Source of the DNA: Treponema sp.
GTDB lineage: Bacteria; Spirochaetota; Spirochaetia; Treponematales; Breznakiellaceae
Direction of reading: 5' to 3'
DNA: 40,913 nucleotides
Assembly: GCA_003245635.1 (NCBI GenBank)
Contig: QKCO01000035.1
Span: 1 to 40,913 of the forward strand
The notes beneath the pieces are model-generated. The model saw only the letters and a program-made list of their open reading frames with translations, had not been told where the DNA came from and ran no database searches. The translations under genes and the position numbers were made by a program. Positions 1 to 7,449 of this stretch are shown piece by piece. The stretch's first letter is position 1; every line of letters starts with the position of its first letter.

Positions 1-633
1 GGAAACGGCCAACGAAGGATCGGCGTCGAGTAGATACGGCAGACGGCGTATAGCGGTGTCGACCAGCCGGTGCTGCTCGTCGGTTCGGATCCGCGTTCCG
101 AGCGATTCGAACAGCAGTCCGACGAAACGCGGATCCCGGGGGAAGCCGGCGAAAGCGGCTTTTATTCCGGAGTCGAAACGCACGGCATCCCCAAGACCGC
201 GCAAAGCGCGCAGGCGCAGCGCGGCGACGTCCGCGGCATCCGCGCAGGAAGAAAGGGCCGAAAGCGCTTCCGAATACGACCGCAGCCTTATTAGGCACTC
301 GGCCTGGAGAATGCGCGCGTCGTCAGCGCGCCGGACGCGCCAGCGTCCCGCTTCGAGTGCGCGATTGAGGCACTCGAGCACGGCGCCGACGGGCCGATTC
401 CGCCGGCTGCGGGCGAGCCCGAGGTAATAGGAAAGGTCCGATGAAATCGAAGCGAAATCCGCAGCGCGCTCGAGGACGGTCTCGGCGTCTTCCCACCGCC
501 CTTCTTCCGCGGCGTCCAAGGCATACGCCAGATAGCGGCCGGCGATCGCCTCGTCACCCGAAATCGGCCCTACCTGAGCAAAAGCGAGAGCAGAAGACGC
601 GATGAAGGCAAGCAAGCCGATCGCACGGCCCAT
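1..633 (-). CDS. Exported alpha-helical repeat (TPR-like) protein, 3' end outside window
   Basis: The reading frame is open for 211 codons from ATG at 633 to the window edge, so the C-terminus is missing. The first 20 or so residues form a signal peptide (MGRAIG, a hydrophobic stretch, then ALAFAQ), which implies export to the periplasm or outer membrane. The rest is rich in Ala, Leu, Glu and Arg, with amphipathic helices such as AEEGRWEDAETVLERAA and LSYYLGLARSR that look like tetratricopeptide-type helix pairs; I see no catalytic motif. The ATG lies two bases after the ftsH stop (TAGCGATG), so it is probably translated by coupling and belongs to the tilS-ftsH operon. Function unknown. The frame, the signal peptide and the tight spacing are visible; the TPR-like assignment is inferred from composition. 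Confidence 0.75.
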   Translation of the reverse strand, partial: MGRAIGLLAFIASSALAFAQVGPISGDEAIAGRYLAYALDAAEEGRWEDAETVLERAADFASISSDLSYYLGLARSRRNRPVGAVLECLNRALEAGRWRVRRADDARILQAECLIRLRSYSEALSALSSCADAADVAALRLRALRGLGDAVRFDSGIKAAFAGFPRDPRFVGLLFESLGTRIRTDEQHRLVDTAIRRLPYLLDADPSLAVS

Positions 634-635
634 CG

Positions 636-2516
636 CTACGCCCCCGAGGGCTCCTGCCCTGACGAAGGTGCGCGGGAAGGGAATCCGAGAAGAATGCGGA
701 TCTCCTCGTCGACGAGCGTCTCCTTCAGAATCAGCTGTTCGGCGAGCTTCTCGAGCTGTTCCTTATGCTCGGCGAGGAGCGATTCGGCTTCGGCTATGCT
801 CTTCGACAAGATCTTCTTGACCGATGAGTCGATGCGCTCGGCGGTTTCCTCCGAATAGTCCTTCCGGCGGGCGATCTCCTTCCCGAGGAATATAGGCTCG
901 TCTTCCTGGCCGTACGCGATCGGACCGAGCTCTTCGGCCATGCCCCATTCGCATACCATTTTCCGCGCGAGATCCGAAGCCTGCTGGATATCCTGTTTGG
1001 TGCCGGTAGTGGTCTCGGCGTAGAACAGTTTCTCCGCGGCCCAGCCGCCGTACATGATGGTGATCCGATCGGCGATCCAGCCCTTCGTACGGCTGTAGCT
1101 GTCCTCGTCGGGCAGGGACAGAGCCAGACCGAGCGCCCTGCCCCGCGGGATGATCGTGACCTTATGCAACGGGTCGGCGTTCTTAAGGTAATAGTGGAGA
1201 AGCGCGTGGCCGGCCTCATGGAAGGCAGTCATGCGGCGCTCCTTTTCCGATATGACCATGGACTTTCGGGCGACTCCCATAAGGATCTTATCGCGCGCTT
1301 CCTCGAAATCGGCCGTATCGACCGCGGGTTTATCGTTCCGGGCGGCGAATAGCGCGGCCTCGTTCACGAGATTCGCGATATCCGCGCCGCTCGTACCCGG
1401 CGTTCCGCGCGCGATGCGCTGGAAGTCGACATCCTGAGCCAGCGGAACCTTCTCCGCGTGGATGCGGAGGATGGCCTCTCGCTCCTTGATGTCGGGCATG
1501 GCGACGACAACCTGCCGGTCGAAACGGCCGGGGCGTAGGAGCGCCGGATCGAGGACGTCGGGGCGGTTTGTGGCGGCCAGCAGGATGACGCCGTCCTTGG
1601 AATCGAAACCGTCCATTTCCACGAGCATCTGGTTCAGCGTCTGTTCGCGCTCGTCGTGTCCGCCGCCGTACCCGGCTCCGCGGGTGCGGCCGACGGCATC
1701 CAGCTCATCGATGAAGATGATGCACGGAGCGCTCTTCCGGCCCTGCTCGAACAGATCGCGCACGCGGCTCGCTCCGACGCCGACGAACATCTCGACGAAA
1801 TCGGACCCCGACATATGGAAATAGGCGACGCCGGCCTCGCCGGCTACGGCTTTCGCGAGCAGCGTCTTGCCCGTGCCGGGCATGCCGACCAGAAGAACGC
1901 CCTTGGGTATCTTCGCGCCCATCTTGGTGAATTTCTGGGGATTCTTAAGAAAGGCGACGACTTCCTGCAGCTCGTATTTAGCCTCTTCCTGTCCGGCGAC
2001 ATCTGCGAAGGTGATCTTTCTGCCGGAATCCAAATAGCGCTTGGCCCTGCTTTTCCCGAACTGGAAGGCCTTGTTGCCGCCGCCCTGCGCCTGGCGGAAC
2101 ATGAACCAGATGAATCCGAAGCCGATGAACCACGGCAGCAGCTCCAGAATCATCCGCATGGGCGAAAGGCTTTCGTCCGCCCCCGAGACCTTGACGCCTT
2201 TCCGGCGAAGATCGTTCATGAGGGCCGGATCATCGTAAGGGATGACCGTCGAGAATACGCCGGTGTCGCCTTGGGAGCCTTTCAGCGTCCCTTCGATAGA
2301 GCGCGCGTTGACGATCTTCACGGCATCGACCTCGCCCCGATCGAGATACTCGACGAAGGAAGAATACGGGATCTCCGTTTTCGATTTGGATTCTCCGCCG
2401 AAGAAGAAAAAACCGAACAAAGCGACCGATATCAACAGAAAAACGAGAGCGAAACGATTCGCGTTTCCGCCCGGAACAGACGGACGCTGCGGCTTGTCGT
2501 TTTGGTCGTTGAGCAT
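636..2516 (-). CDS. ftsH: ATP-dependent zinc metalloprotease FtsH
   Basis: This is a membrane-anchored AAA+ protease that pulls out and degrades misfolded membrane proteins and some short-lived cytosolic proteins. The 626-residue protein has the full layout: TM1 about 22-41, a short periplasmic domain, TM2 about 122-142, Walker A GMPGTGKT at 211-218, Walker B IIFIDELD near 266-273, the second region of homology with its arginines near 316-333, and the zinc site HEAGH at 433-437. The start at 2516 has a GGGGG stretch five bases upstream; the frame stays open a further 24 codons upstream, but that overlaps the end of tilS and reads nothing like an FtsH N-terminus. The tilS stop is 26 bases upstream, and tilS-ftsH is a common bacterial pairing. 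The C-terminus is short and polar, as usual. Confidence 0.97.
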   Translation of the reverse strand: MLNDQNDKPQRPSVPGGNANRFALVFLLISVALFGFFFFGGESKSKTEIPYSSFVEYLDRGEVDAVKIVNARSIEGTLKGSQGDTGVFSTVIPYDDPALMNDLRRKGVKVSGADESLSPMRMILELLPWFIGFGFIWFMFRQAQGGGNKAFQFGKSRAKRYLDSGRKITFADVAGQEEAKYELQEVVAFLKNPQKFTKMGAKIPKGVLLVGMPGTGKTLLAKAVAGEAGVAYFHMSGSDFVEMFVGVGASRVRDLFEQGRKSAPCIIFIDELDAVGRTRGAGYGGGHDEREQTLNQMLVEMDGFDSKDGVILLAATNRPDVLDPALLRPGRFDRQVVVAMPDIKEREAILRIHAEKVPLAQDVDFQRIARGTPGTSGADIANLVNEAALFAARNDKPAVDTADFEEARDKILMGVARKSMVISEKERRMTAFHEAGHALLHYYLKNADPLHKVTIIPRGRALGLALSLPDEDSYSRTKGWIADRITIMYGGWAAEKLFYAETTTGTKQDIQQASDLARKMVCEWGMAEELGPIAYGQEDEPIFLGKEIARRKDYSEETAERIDSSVKKILSKSIAEAESLLAEHKEQLEKLAEQLILKETLVDEEIRILLGFPSRAPSSGQEPSGA

Positions 2517-2542
2517 ACTACCCCCGGATGATCTACTGGAAT

Positions 2543-3928
2543 CTATAATATAGAAAAGAAGTCGAACTCCGTATAGTCCGAAAAGCACTCTTTCCGCTTA
2601 GCCGAGACCAACGACGGCTTTTCTCCCTGGCCTCCGAAGATCGCGCCGGCGAACCCCGCACGATCTTCTATGACCGACACGAGACCGCTCGTTGCCGCGC
2701 GGGCAGGCAAGACCTCTCTTATCGCCGTCTTCTCGAAAGACAGCGGCGTCCGCAGGACGAAAGGCCGCAGGACGGCAATCGCGCCTACCCTCTCTGTTTC
2801 CGAGACTGAAAAACGAAGTCCTCGGAAGAAGAATCGGCCGAGGGACGCGACGCAGAGACAGCAACGCGGCTCCCCGCTCGAGGCGCGAGCGGGTTCAACG
2901 CGAACTTCACCGGCATCGACGCTGACGCGCACCGGCCCCAGATCCTGGGCGCGTCCGGGGCCGGAAACGAAGGAATCGAGCACCGCGCGCGAAGGGACGC
3001 GATCCTTCCTCGGCATCGCGTCGGGGGAGGCAGGAACGGGTTCGGCTCCGGAAACGATACGGTCCATCGCGTGGAACAACGATTCGGTCCGCAAGACGGG
3101 AGAGGCTGTCCAGAACGGCTCCGCATCGGTAGCCAAAGCGGCCGGATCGTCCGCCGGCTTCGACCATCGTATACGTTCGTCGGCCTCTTCGGAAATGAAC
3201 GAAGCGACGGCCGCCTGCGTTCGGGCGCTCGCAAGAACCGCGGAACGCCAACCGGAAAAGCACTCGTCGAGCAAGGGAATAAGCCGCCTGCGCACCCGAT
3301 TGCGCAGGAAGCGGAGATCGGAATTGGAAGGGTCGTCCTTATACGGGATATCCAGCGCATCCAAGTAGCGAAGGACCTCTGCTCGGGAAAGCTCGATCAA
3401 AGGGCGGGCGATAGTGCCGTTGTCCCGAGGGATCGCCGCGAGGCCTGCGGGCCCCGCGCCTTTGAGAAACCGCATCAGCGCGGTTTCCAGCCGATCGTCA
3501 GAAGTATGGGCGATCATTATCCGGGACGCGCCCAGCCGCCGCGCTTCGGCCCGAAGCGCCCGATGGCGAAAGTACCGGGCCGCATCCTCGATCCCCTTGC
3601 CCGTTCGCGCCGCCCGTTCGACCACTTCGCCCCGCGGGATTTCAACGACAGAACACGGTACCGAAACACGCTCGCAAAGAGCTCTCACATGGAGAGCCTC
3701 CGCTGCTCCTTCCGCGGCCGGCCGTATGCCGTGCACGATATGCACGCAATGGGGAACCATGCCCGAGAATCGGCAGACGCGCGAAAGAGAAACGAGCATG
3801 GCGCACGAATCGGCTCCCCCTGAGACGGCTGCGACGACAGGGCCTCCGGTCGGCAGATCAGAGAGAGCCTTCCGTACCGCGGAATCGAACGATTCGATGA
3901 TAGCTTTATGCGGTTCCAAGACGGCCAT
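2543..3928 (-). CDS. tilS: tRNA(Ile)-lysidine synthetase TilS
   Basis: TilS ligates lysine onto C34 of tRNA-Ile(CAU), which switches its decoding from AUG to AUA. The N-terminal PP-loop motif SGGADS is at residues 36-41, followed by the N-type ATP-pyrophosphatase features (HIVHGIRP near 62-69, IAHTSDDRLETALMRFLKG around 140-158). The C-terminal part (about 240-461) is weakly conserved, as in other members. Length 461 fits the longer TilS forms. The gene follows rplY across a terminator-like hairpin at 3931-3967 that ends only a few bases before the ATG, so it is read either by leak-through or from a promoter I cannot identify. No Shine-Dalgarno is visible: the bases before ATG are TTTTTGATTT. 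It continues into ftsH. Confidence 0.93.
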   Translation of the reverse strand: MAVLEPHKAIIESFDSAVRKALSDLPTGGPVVAAVSGGADSCAMLVSLSRVCRFSGMVPHCVHIVHGIRPAAEGAAEALHVRALCERVSVPCSVVEIPRGEVVERAARTGKGIEDAARYFRHRALRAEARRLGASRIMIAHTSDDRLETALMRFLKGAGPAGLAAIPRDNGTIARPLIELSRAEVLRYLDALDIPYKDDPSNSDLRFLRNRVRRRLIPLLDECFSGWRSAVLASARTQAAVASFISEEADERIRWSKPADDPAALATDAEPFWTASPVLRTESLFHAMDRIVSGAEPVPASPDAMPRKDRVPSRAVLDSFVSGPGRAQDLGPVRVSVDAGEVRVEPARASSGEPRCCLCVASLGRFFFRGLRFSVSETERVGAIAVLRPFVLRTPLSFEKTAIREVLPARAATSGLVSVIEDRAGFAGAIFGGQGEKPSLVSAKRKECFSDYTEFDFFSIL

Positions 3929-3930
3929 AA

Positions 3931-3967
3931 ATCAAAAAGCCGCCGATCCGATCAGGAAAGGCGGCTT
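3931..3967 (-). terminator. Intrinsic terminator after rplY
   Basis: On the minus strand AAGCCGCC (3960-3967) pairs with GGCGGCTT (3937-3944) across a 15-base loop, followed by a T-rich tail TTTTTGATTT. It sits 20 bases past the rplY stop and directly before tilS, so it should lower tilS-ftsH expression relative to ribosomal protein L25. Confidence 0.75.
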
Positions 3968-3986
3968 CAAGCGAAAAATAGGTGTC

Positions 3987-4604
3987 TTAGGCTTTCGCCG
4001 CGGGTGCGGCGGGCGCGGCCGCGGCGGCTTCGGCCGCGGGAGCCTCAGCCTCGGACTTGCTGTACTTAACAAGCGCGATGACCTGATCGGCGGAACTGAG
4101 CACCTTGACGTCGGAACCGAGCTTCAGATCCCTGACATGGATCGACTGATTGGCCTTGAGGTCGGAAACGTCGATGTCGATCTTCTCGGGAAGATTCCGG
4201 GGAAGACATTCGACTTCGATTTCGTGCATGGGGTTTTCCAGAATGCCGCCCTCGCGGACGCCCGCGGCGGTCCCGACGATGTGCAGGGGAACATGGGCGC
4301 GGAGCAGCTGGCCCTTCTCGACTTCGTAGAAATCGACGTGGACCACCTTGCCGGTGACCATGTCGTAATCGGCTTTCTTCACGAAAGCTTCGTGGGCCGC
4401 TCCGCCGACATCCAGCTTCACGATGGTGCTTTCGGAAATGCCCTTGACGGCTTTCGCGAACTCGAGCGCATCGAGATCGATGGAGCTCGCCGTGCCGGCG
4501 CGGCCGTACACGACCGCGGGAATACGACCTTCCTTGCGCAGCTTCGCCGCCGCGCGGGAACCTGTATTAGCCCGATTGCGGGCGGAAATGACTACCTGAT
4601 CCAT
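3987..4604 (-). CDS. rplY: Ribosomal protein bL25, long CTC form
   Basis: bL25 binds 5S rRNA in the large subunit. The 205-residue length indicates the two-domain TL5/CTC form: an N-terminal L25 domain (about 1-90, ARNRANTGSRAAAKLRKEGRIPAVVYG) and a C-terminal beta domain (about 95-185, with HVPLHIVGTAAGV and the characteristic HEIEVECLPRNLPEKIDIDVS), ending in an Ala/Pro/Glu-rich tail. ATG at 4604 is chosen because AAGGAG lies 6 bases upstream; an in-frame ATG five codons earlier would put the Shine-Dalgarno inside the gene. It follows tRNA-Gln on the ispE-spoVG transcript and is followed by a terminator. Confidence 0.96.
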   Translation of the reverse strand: MDQVVISARNRANTGSRAAAKLRKEGRIPAVVYGRAGTASSIDLDALEFAKAVKGISESTIVKLDVGGAAHEAFVKKADYDMVTGKVVHVDFYEVEKGQLLRAHVPLHIVGTAAGVREGGILENPMHEIEVECLPRNLPEKIDIDVSDLKANQSIHVRDLKLGSDVKVLSSADQVIALVKYSKSEAEAPAAEAAAAAPAAPAAKA

Positions 4605-4642
4605 AAAGTTCTCCTTCACTAACGCGGGTTAGGCGTAATTCA

Positions 4643-4714
4643 CTGGGACGGTAGGATTCGAACCTACGAATGCCGGGATCAAAACCCGGTGGCTTACCGC
4701 TTGCCGACGTCCCA
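4643..4714 (-). tRNA. tRNA-Gln (anticodon TTG)
   Basis: The minus strand folds into a full cloverleaf of 72 bases: acceptor TGGGACG/CGTCCCA with discriminator G, D stem GGC/GCC with GG in the loop, anticodon stem CCGGG/CCCGG with loop TTTTGAT (anticodon TTG, reading CAA), and T arm GTAGG-TTCGAAT-CCTAC. The 3' CCA is not encoded. It lies between spoVG and rplY in the same direction, with no terminator on either side, so it is probably cut from the protein-coding transcript. Confidence 0.96.
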
Positions 4715-4750
4715 AAAACGTGCGTATTTCGCGGCCCGCTGGTCTCGAGC

Positions 4751-5032
4751 CTATATCTCAATTCCCGGGTCGTCTTCGACGTTTCCGGAATCGTACACAT
4801 CTAGAATCTTTTTCTGCAGAGACGCCCTAAAATCAGGGTGTATCGGATGGGCGACATCCTTATAATCGCCAGCCCTCGTCTTCCGGCTCGGCATTGCGAT
4901 GAAAACCCCGCTCTTCCCTTCGATGATCTTCACGTTGTGCACCACGAAGCAATCGTCGAAAGTGACCGTAACGTACGCTTTAAGCTTGCCTTCGCTCGTC
5001 ACTTTTCGAATCCTGATGTCGGTGATCTCCAT
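4751..5032 (-). CDS. spoVG: SpoVG family nucleic-acid-binding regulator
   Basis: The 93-residue product is full length and matches the SpoVG core: MEITDIRIRKV at the start, then KAYVTVTFDDCFVVHNVKIIEGK, GVFIAMPSRKT and DVAHPIHPDFR, which are the family's most conserved segments. SpoVG proteins bind DNA and RNA site-specifically; in Borrelia and Gram-positive bacteria they act as post-transcriptional or transcriptional regulators, not only in sporulation. The tail is acidic (VEDDPGIEI). GAGGAG lies 6 bases before ATG. It is 42 bases downstream of ispE and probably shares its promoter; tRNA-Gln and rplY follow. The targets here are unknown. Confidence 0.96.
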   Translation of the reverse strand: MEITDIRIRKVTSEGKLKAYVTVTFDDCFVVHNVKIIEGKSGVFIAMPSRKTRAGDYKDVAHPIHPDFRASLQKKILDVYDSGNVEDDPGIEI

Positions 5033-5074
5033 GCGGGTCTCCTCTTTTTTTTCGGCCCAGAATGAGTTGCTGAA

Positions 5075-5965
5075 CTATTCTAATACCGCCTTGCCGGTGC
5101 GCGCAAGGGGAACCGCAGAAGCGACGAATGGCCAGAGGGCTTTCAGGGAAACCTCGGCGGCAGAAGCCTGTTCCGGATCGGAAAAAACACCGAAACAAAC
5201 CGACCCGGACCCAGAAAGCCCCACGAAACAGGCCCCCGAATCCTGGAGATCCTTGATAAGGGTATCGTACGAGGGCTCCTCGAGCCTGAGGACCGAAAGG
5301 AAATCGTTATAGAACGGCCAACCGGAGGGATCGCCGCAAGCCGCTTCTTCCAGAGCAGCCGGACCGATCTGCCGGCCGGAACCGAGAGTGCCGTTTTCGC
5401 GGGCCTCGTCGAGCAGACGGTACGCTTTCGCGGTATCGCTGGAGAACCCCGGCGCGGCCAGCACTACGGAATAGCCGCCTATCCCATTGATCGGTCTGAC
5501 GACCTCTCCGCGGCCATAAACCAGCGCGGTTCCTCCGTAGAGGAAAAATGGGACATCGCTTCCGAGCTCCGCGGCGAGAACTTCGAGCCGATCGAAGGGA
5601 ACCTTCATTCCGCTCAGCTCGTCCATACCGAGAAGCGCTGCCGCCGCATCGGAAGAGCCGCCGCCCAAACCGGCGCCGAACGGTATCCGTTTTTCGACCG
5701 CAACCCGAACGCCCCCGTCGAAGCCGGTTTCACGCCGGAACAGGGCGACCGCCTTATTGACTATGTTTCGTTCCGGCGGCACCGGGCCGTCCATACGGAC
5801 GTCGCAGACGGAACGTTCTTTCAAAGAATCGAATCTGAGGGAATCTCCGAACGACAGCGCCTGGAAAACGCTTTCGATATCGTGAAAACCGTCGGACCGA
5901 CGATCCAGGACGCGTAGATGGGTATTGATCTTACACGGCGCCGCAACGACGATACCATCTCGCAT
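5075..5965 (-). CDS. ispE: 4-diphosphocytidyl-2-C-methyl-D-erythritol kinase IspE
   Basis: IspE phosphorylates CDP-methylerythritol in the MEP route to isoprenoids. It is a GHMP kinase of 296 residues: substrate motif APCKIN at 9-14 (catalytic Lys12), the glycine-rich ATP loop PFGAGLGGGSSDAAA at 95-109, Asp137 in LGSDVPFF, and a C-terminal glycine motif GLSGSGSVCFG near 264-274. ATG 5965 is the only sensible start, because no other start codon precedes the conserved APCKIN. A promoter with perfect -35 and -10 consensus ends 12 bases before this ATG, so the leader should be about six bases long, and there is no Shine-Dalgarno. First gene of the ispE-spoVG-tRNA-Gln-rplY unit. Confidence 0.95.
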   Translation of the reverse strand: MRDGIVVAAPCKINTHLRVLDRRSDGFHDIESVFQALSFGDSLRFDSLKERSVCDVRMDGPVPPERNIVNKAVALFRRETGFDGGVRVAVEKRIPFGAGLGGGSSDAAAALLGMDELSGMKVPFDRLEVLAAELGSDVPFFLYGGTALVYGRGEVVRPINGIGGYSVVLAAPGFSSDTAKAYRLLDEARENGTLGSGRQIGPAALEEAACGDPSGWPFYNDFLSVLRLEEPSYDTLIKDLQDSGACFVGLSGSGSVCFGVFSDPEQASAAEVSLKALWPFVASAVPLARTGKAVLE

Positions 5966-5977
5966 GATCGAGGGGAA

Positions 5978-6005
5978 ATTATACCGATAATTCTATTTTT
6001 GTCAA
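5978..6005 (-). promoter_or_regulatory. Consensus sigma-70-type promoter for ispE operon
   Basis: TTGACA (6000-6005), a 16-base spacer and TATAAT (5978-5983): both hexamers match the consensus exactly. The predicted start of transcription is near 5971, only about six bases before the ispE ATG. Confidence 0.85.
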
Positions 6006-6018
6006 AGGGTACCGTCCA

Positions 6019-6047
6019 TCTCGCCGGACGCCGCCGACTCGGCGAGA
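6019..6047. promoter_or_regulatory. Inverted repeat between divergent promoters (candidate operator)
   Basis: TCTCGCCG (6019-6026) and CGGCGAGA (6040-6047) form a perfect 8-base inverted repeat with a 13-base spacer. It lies between the -35 boxes of the ispE promoter (ending 6005) and the cheX-like promoter (starting 6054). No T-run follows on either strand, so it is not an intrinsic terminator. An operator for a dimeric regulator is an inference. Confidence 0.4.
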
Positions 6048-6053
6048 ATACGA

Positions 6054-6082
6054 TTGACGGCAAAAATCCGCTCGCCTATACT
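6054..6082 (+). promoter_or_regulatory. Promoter of cheX-like gene (leaderless)
   Basis: TTGACG (6054-6059), 17-base spacer, TATACT (6077-6082). Only six bases separate the -10 box from ATG 6089, so transcription should begin at or next to the A of the start codon. Confidence 0.75.
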
Positions 6083-6088
6083 GAAAAA

Positions 6089-6571
6089 ATGGAAGCAGAC
6101 ATCAAAGCCTCGTTCACCGAGGCGGCCTCGATGGTATTGTCGGAAATGGGATTTTCCGGGTTTTCGATCGCGGGCGAAGACGAACGACCTGCGGAAGGGA
6201 CTGCCGTCGTCGCGGCGGTCGGTCTTGTCGGAGACCTTAAAGGCCATTTCGTCCTAAGGCTCGGACAGGCTTCCGCAGCTTCTTTCGTAGCCTCGGTTTC
6301 CGGCCACCTGGGCATGAAGGAAGAGGATCCGACCGACCACCAATACCGAAAAGCGGTGATCGGAGAGATCGCCAACCAGATCAGCGGGCGCGCGGCGGCG
6401 ATCTTATCCGGGGAAGGGGTTGAATTCATGATTACCCCGCCGACAGTGATCGCCGGAGAAGGCGTTGAAACAGCCCTGCCCGAGTCGAACGACCGCATCG
6501 CTTTCGCCGTCATCGGCGGCTTCGGCGGTTTCGACTGCGCCGTCGCGATCAAACGGAGCAAAACGATCTAG
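6089..6571 (+). CDS. CheX-like chemotaxis phosphatase domain protein
   Basis: The 160-residue product is a single CheX/CheC-type domain. The signature is IGEIANQISGRAAAIL around 91-106, which gives the E-x-x-N phosphatase motif (Glu93, Asn96), followed by the family's FMITPPTVIAGEG at 113-124. In Borrelia and Treponema, CheX removes the phosphate from CheY-P and sets the flagellar motor signal. No cheY or cheA neighbour is present, so the partner response regulator is not known; it could also be a CheX paralogue with another target. ATG 6089 is chosen because a promoter ends six bases before it and the upstream frame lies over that promoter. No Shine-Dalgarno (bases before ATG are CTGAAAAA), which fits a leaderless mRNA. 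Divergent from ispE. Confidence 0.85.
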   Translation: MEADIKASFTEAASMVLSEMGFSGFSIAGEDERPAEGTAVVAAVGLVGDLKGHFVLRLGQASAASFVASVSGHLGMKEEDPTDHQYRKAVIGEIANQISGRAAAILSGEGVEFMITPPTVIAGEGVETALPESNDRIAFAVIGGFGGFDCAVAIKRSKTI

Positions 6572-6606
6572 GCGTAATTTTTTACGAACGACAGGCGAGG
6601 AACCTG

Positions 6607-6636
6607 TTGACAGATGCCGAAGCTCTCCCTTATGTT
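6607..6636 (+). promoter_or_regulatory. Possible promoter of acidic-protein gene
   Basis: TTGACA (6607-6612), 18-base spacer, TATGTT (6631-6636), with transcription expected near 6643. The same TTG could instead be a start codon for the following gene (GAGGAA lies upstream), so the two readings compete. Confidence 0.5.
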
Positions 6637-6660
6637 TCAAGGGAAATACCTGCGGAGATT

Positions 6661-7002
6661 ATGGAGTTTACCATGGTTCCTTACGAGACCATACATACCG
6701 ACATGATGCTCGACACGATCACGGAGATGAGCGGTATGGCCGATTCATCCACGCTTCCATTCCCTTATGTCGCTTTCGATGATGACTATGAAGACGACGA
6801 TTATGACGACGATATGGAAGACGAGGACGATTTCGACGATATGGAAGAAGAAGACGATTTCGACGATGATTTCGATTCCGACTTCGATGACGATGAAGAC
6901 GATTTCGAAGACGACGATGAAGATGACGACTTCGAAGACGAAGACGACGAAGACGATTTCGACTACGAAGAGGATATCGACTACGACGATTTCGACGAGT
7001 AA
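6661..7002 (+). CDS. Extremely acidic low-complexity protein
   Basis: The product has 113 residues. Residues 1-39 are ordinary (MEFTMVPYETIHTDMM...), while about 40-113 are almost wholly Asp and Glu with Phe, Tyr or Met every four to eight residues and not one Lys or Arg. Acidic tails of this kind occur in the RNA polymerase delta subunit and in DNA-mimic or chaperone-like proteins, but I see no folded domain to assign it to. ATG 6661 is chosen because of GGAG three bases upstream and the promoter-like pair at 6607-6636; a longer form starting at TTG 6607 (131 residues, Shine-Dalgarno GAGG six bases upstream) is possible. The codons are drawn repeatedly from GAC, GAT, GAA and TTC, so the DNA itself is a degenerate repeat. 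It lies after the cheX-like gene and ends in a strong terminator. Confidence 0.75.
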   Translation: MEFTMVPYETIHTDMMLDTITEMSGMADSSTLPFPYVAFDDDYEDDDYDDDMEDEDDFDDMEEEDDFDDDFDSDFDDDEDDFEDDDEDDDFEDEDDEDDFDYEEDIDYDDFDE

Positions 7003-7018
7003 GACCTGAAAACTGGTC

Positions 7019-7055
7019 AAAAAAAACCATCCGGTCACGCCGGATGGTTTTTTTT
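7019..7055. terminator. Bidirectional intrinsic terminator
   Basis: AACCATCCGG (7025-7034) pairs perfectly with CCGGATGGTT (7040-7049) around a five-base loop. A run of eight T follows on the plus strand (7048-7055) and a run of eight A precedes (7019-7026), giving a T-run for the minus strand too. It ends both the acidic-protein gene and the convergent rsfS operon. Confidence 0.93.
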
Positions 7056-7077
7056 ACGGATATCGCCGAGTCGGCTC

Positions 7078-7449
7078 CTATGCTCCGTCCCTCCAAACGA
7101 CATCCGCGTCGCCCCATAGGCGCTCCAGCTCGTAGAAGGCGCGGGACTTCGCGGTCATCAGATGCACGACTATGGAACCGAGATCGATCAGACTCCATTC
7201 GTCGTCGGAAGGGCTTTTGCGCTGTCTGCGCAGGATTTCGACGCCGCGTTCTTGGGCGAATTCTTTGAGGTGCTTCTGCAGACCCGCCTGATGCGTCGAA
7301 CTGGTTACCGTGGCTATGACGAAAAAGTCCGTCCAGGCGTTGAGCTTCGACAGATCCAGGACCGTTACGGCGCCACCCTTGTGGTCCCGCAGCATTTTCC
7401 CGAGTTCGAGAGCCGTATCGCGGTCGTTAGCGAATGACGAATCTTCCAT
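7078..7449 (-). CDS. rsfS: Ribosomal silencing factor RsfS
   Basis: RsfS binds ribosomal protein uL14 and blocks joining of the subunits when nutrients are short. The 123-residue product contains the family landmarks VTVLDLSKLNAWTDFFVIATVTSSTHQAGL (about 28-57), DDEWSLIDLGSIVVHLMT (about 81-98) and FYELERLWGDA near the end. AAGGA lies five bases before ATG 7449. The first 23 bases overlap the end of the LCP-family gene, so translation is coupled. The nadD-yqeK-lcp-rsfS order matches that seen in many Firmicutes and in treponemes. Last gene of its operon. Confidence 0.95.
   Translation of the reverse strand: MEDSSFANDRDTALELGKMLRDHKGGAVTVLDLSKLNAWTDFFVIATVTSSTHQAGLQKHLKEFAQERGVEILRRQRKSPSDDEWSLIDLGSIVVHLMTAKSRAFYELERLWGDADVVWRDGA

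Noticed and set aside
6580-6600. CGTAA/TTACG hairpin after the cheX-like gene
   Set aside because: The stem has five pairs and no T-run after it; the T's are in the loop.
6750-7000. Direct repeat or CRISPR-like pattern of GAC/GAT units
   Set aside because: The repetition is explained by the acidic codons of the protein; there are no unique spacers of constant length.
6745-7038. A very hydrophobic Val/Ile/Phe-rich frame on the minus strand
   Set aside because: It is the complement of the acidic tract: GAC, GAT, GAA and TTC read backwards become Val, Ile, Phe and Glu codons. It lies over the terminator and has no ribosome-binding site.
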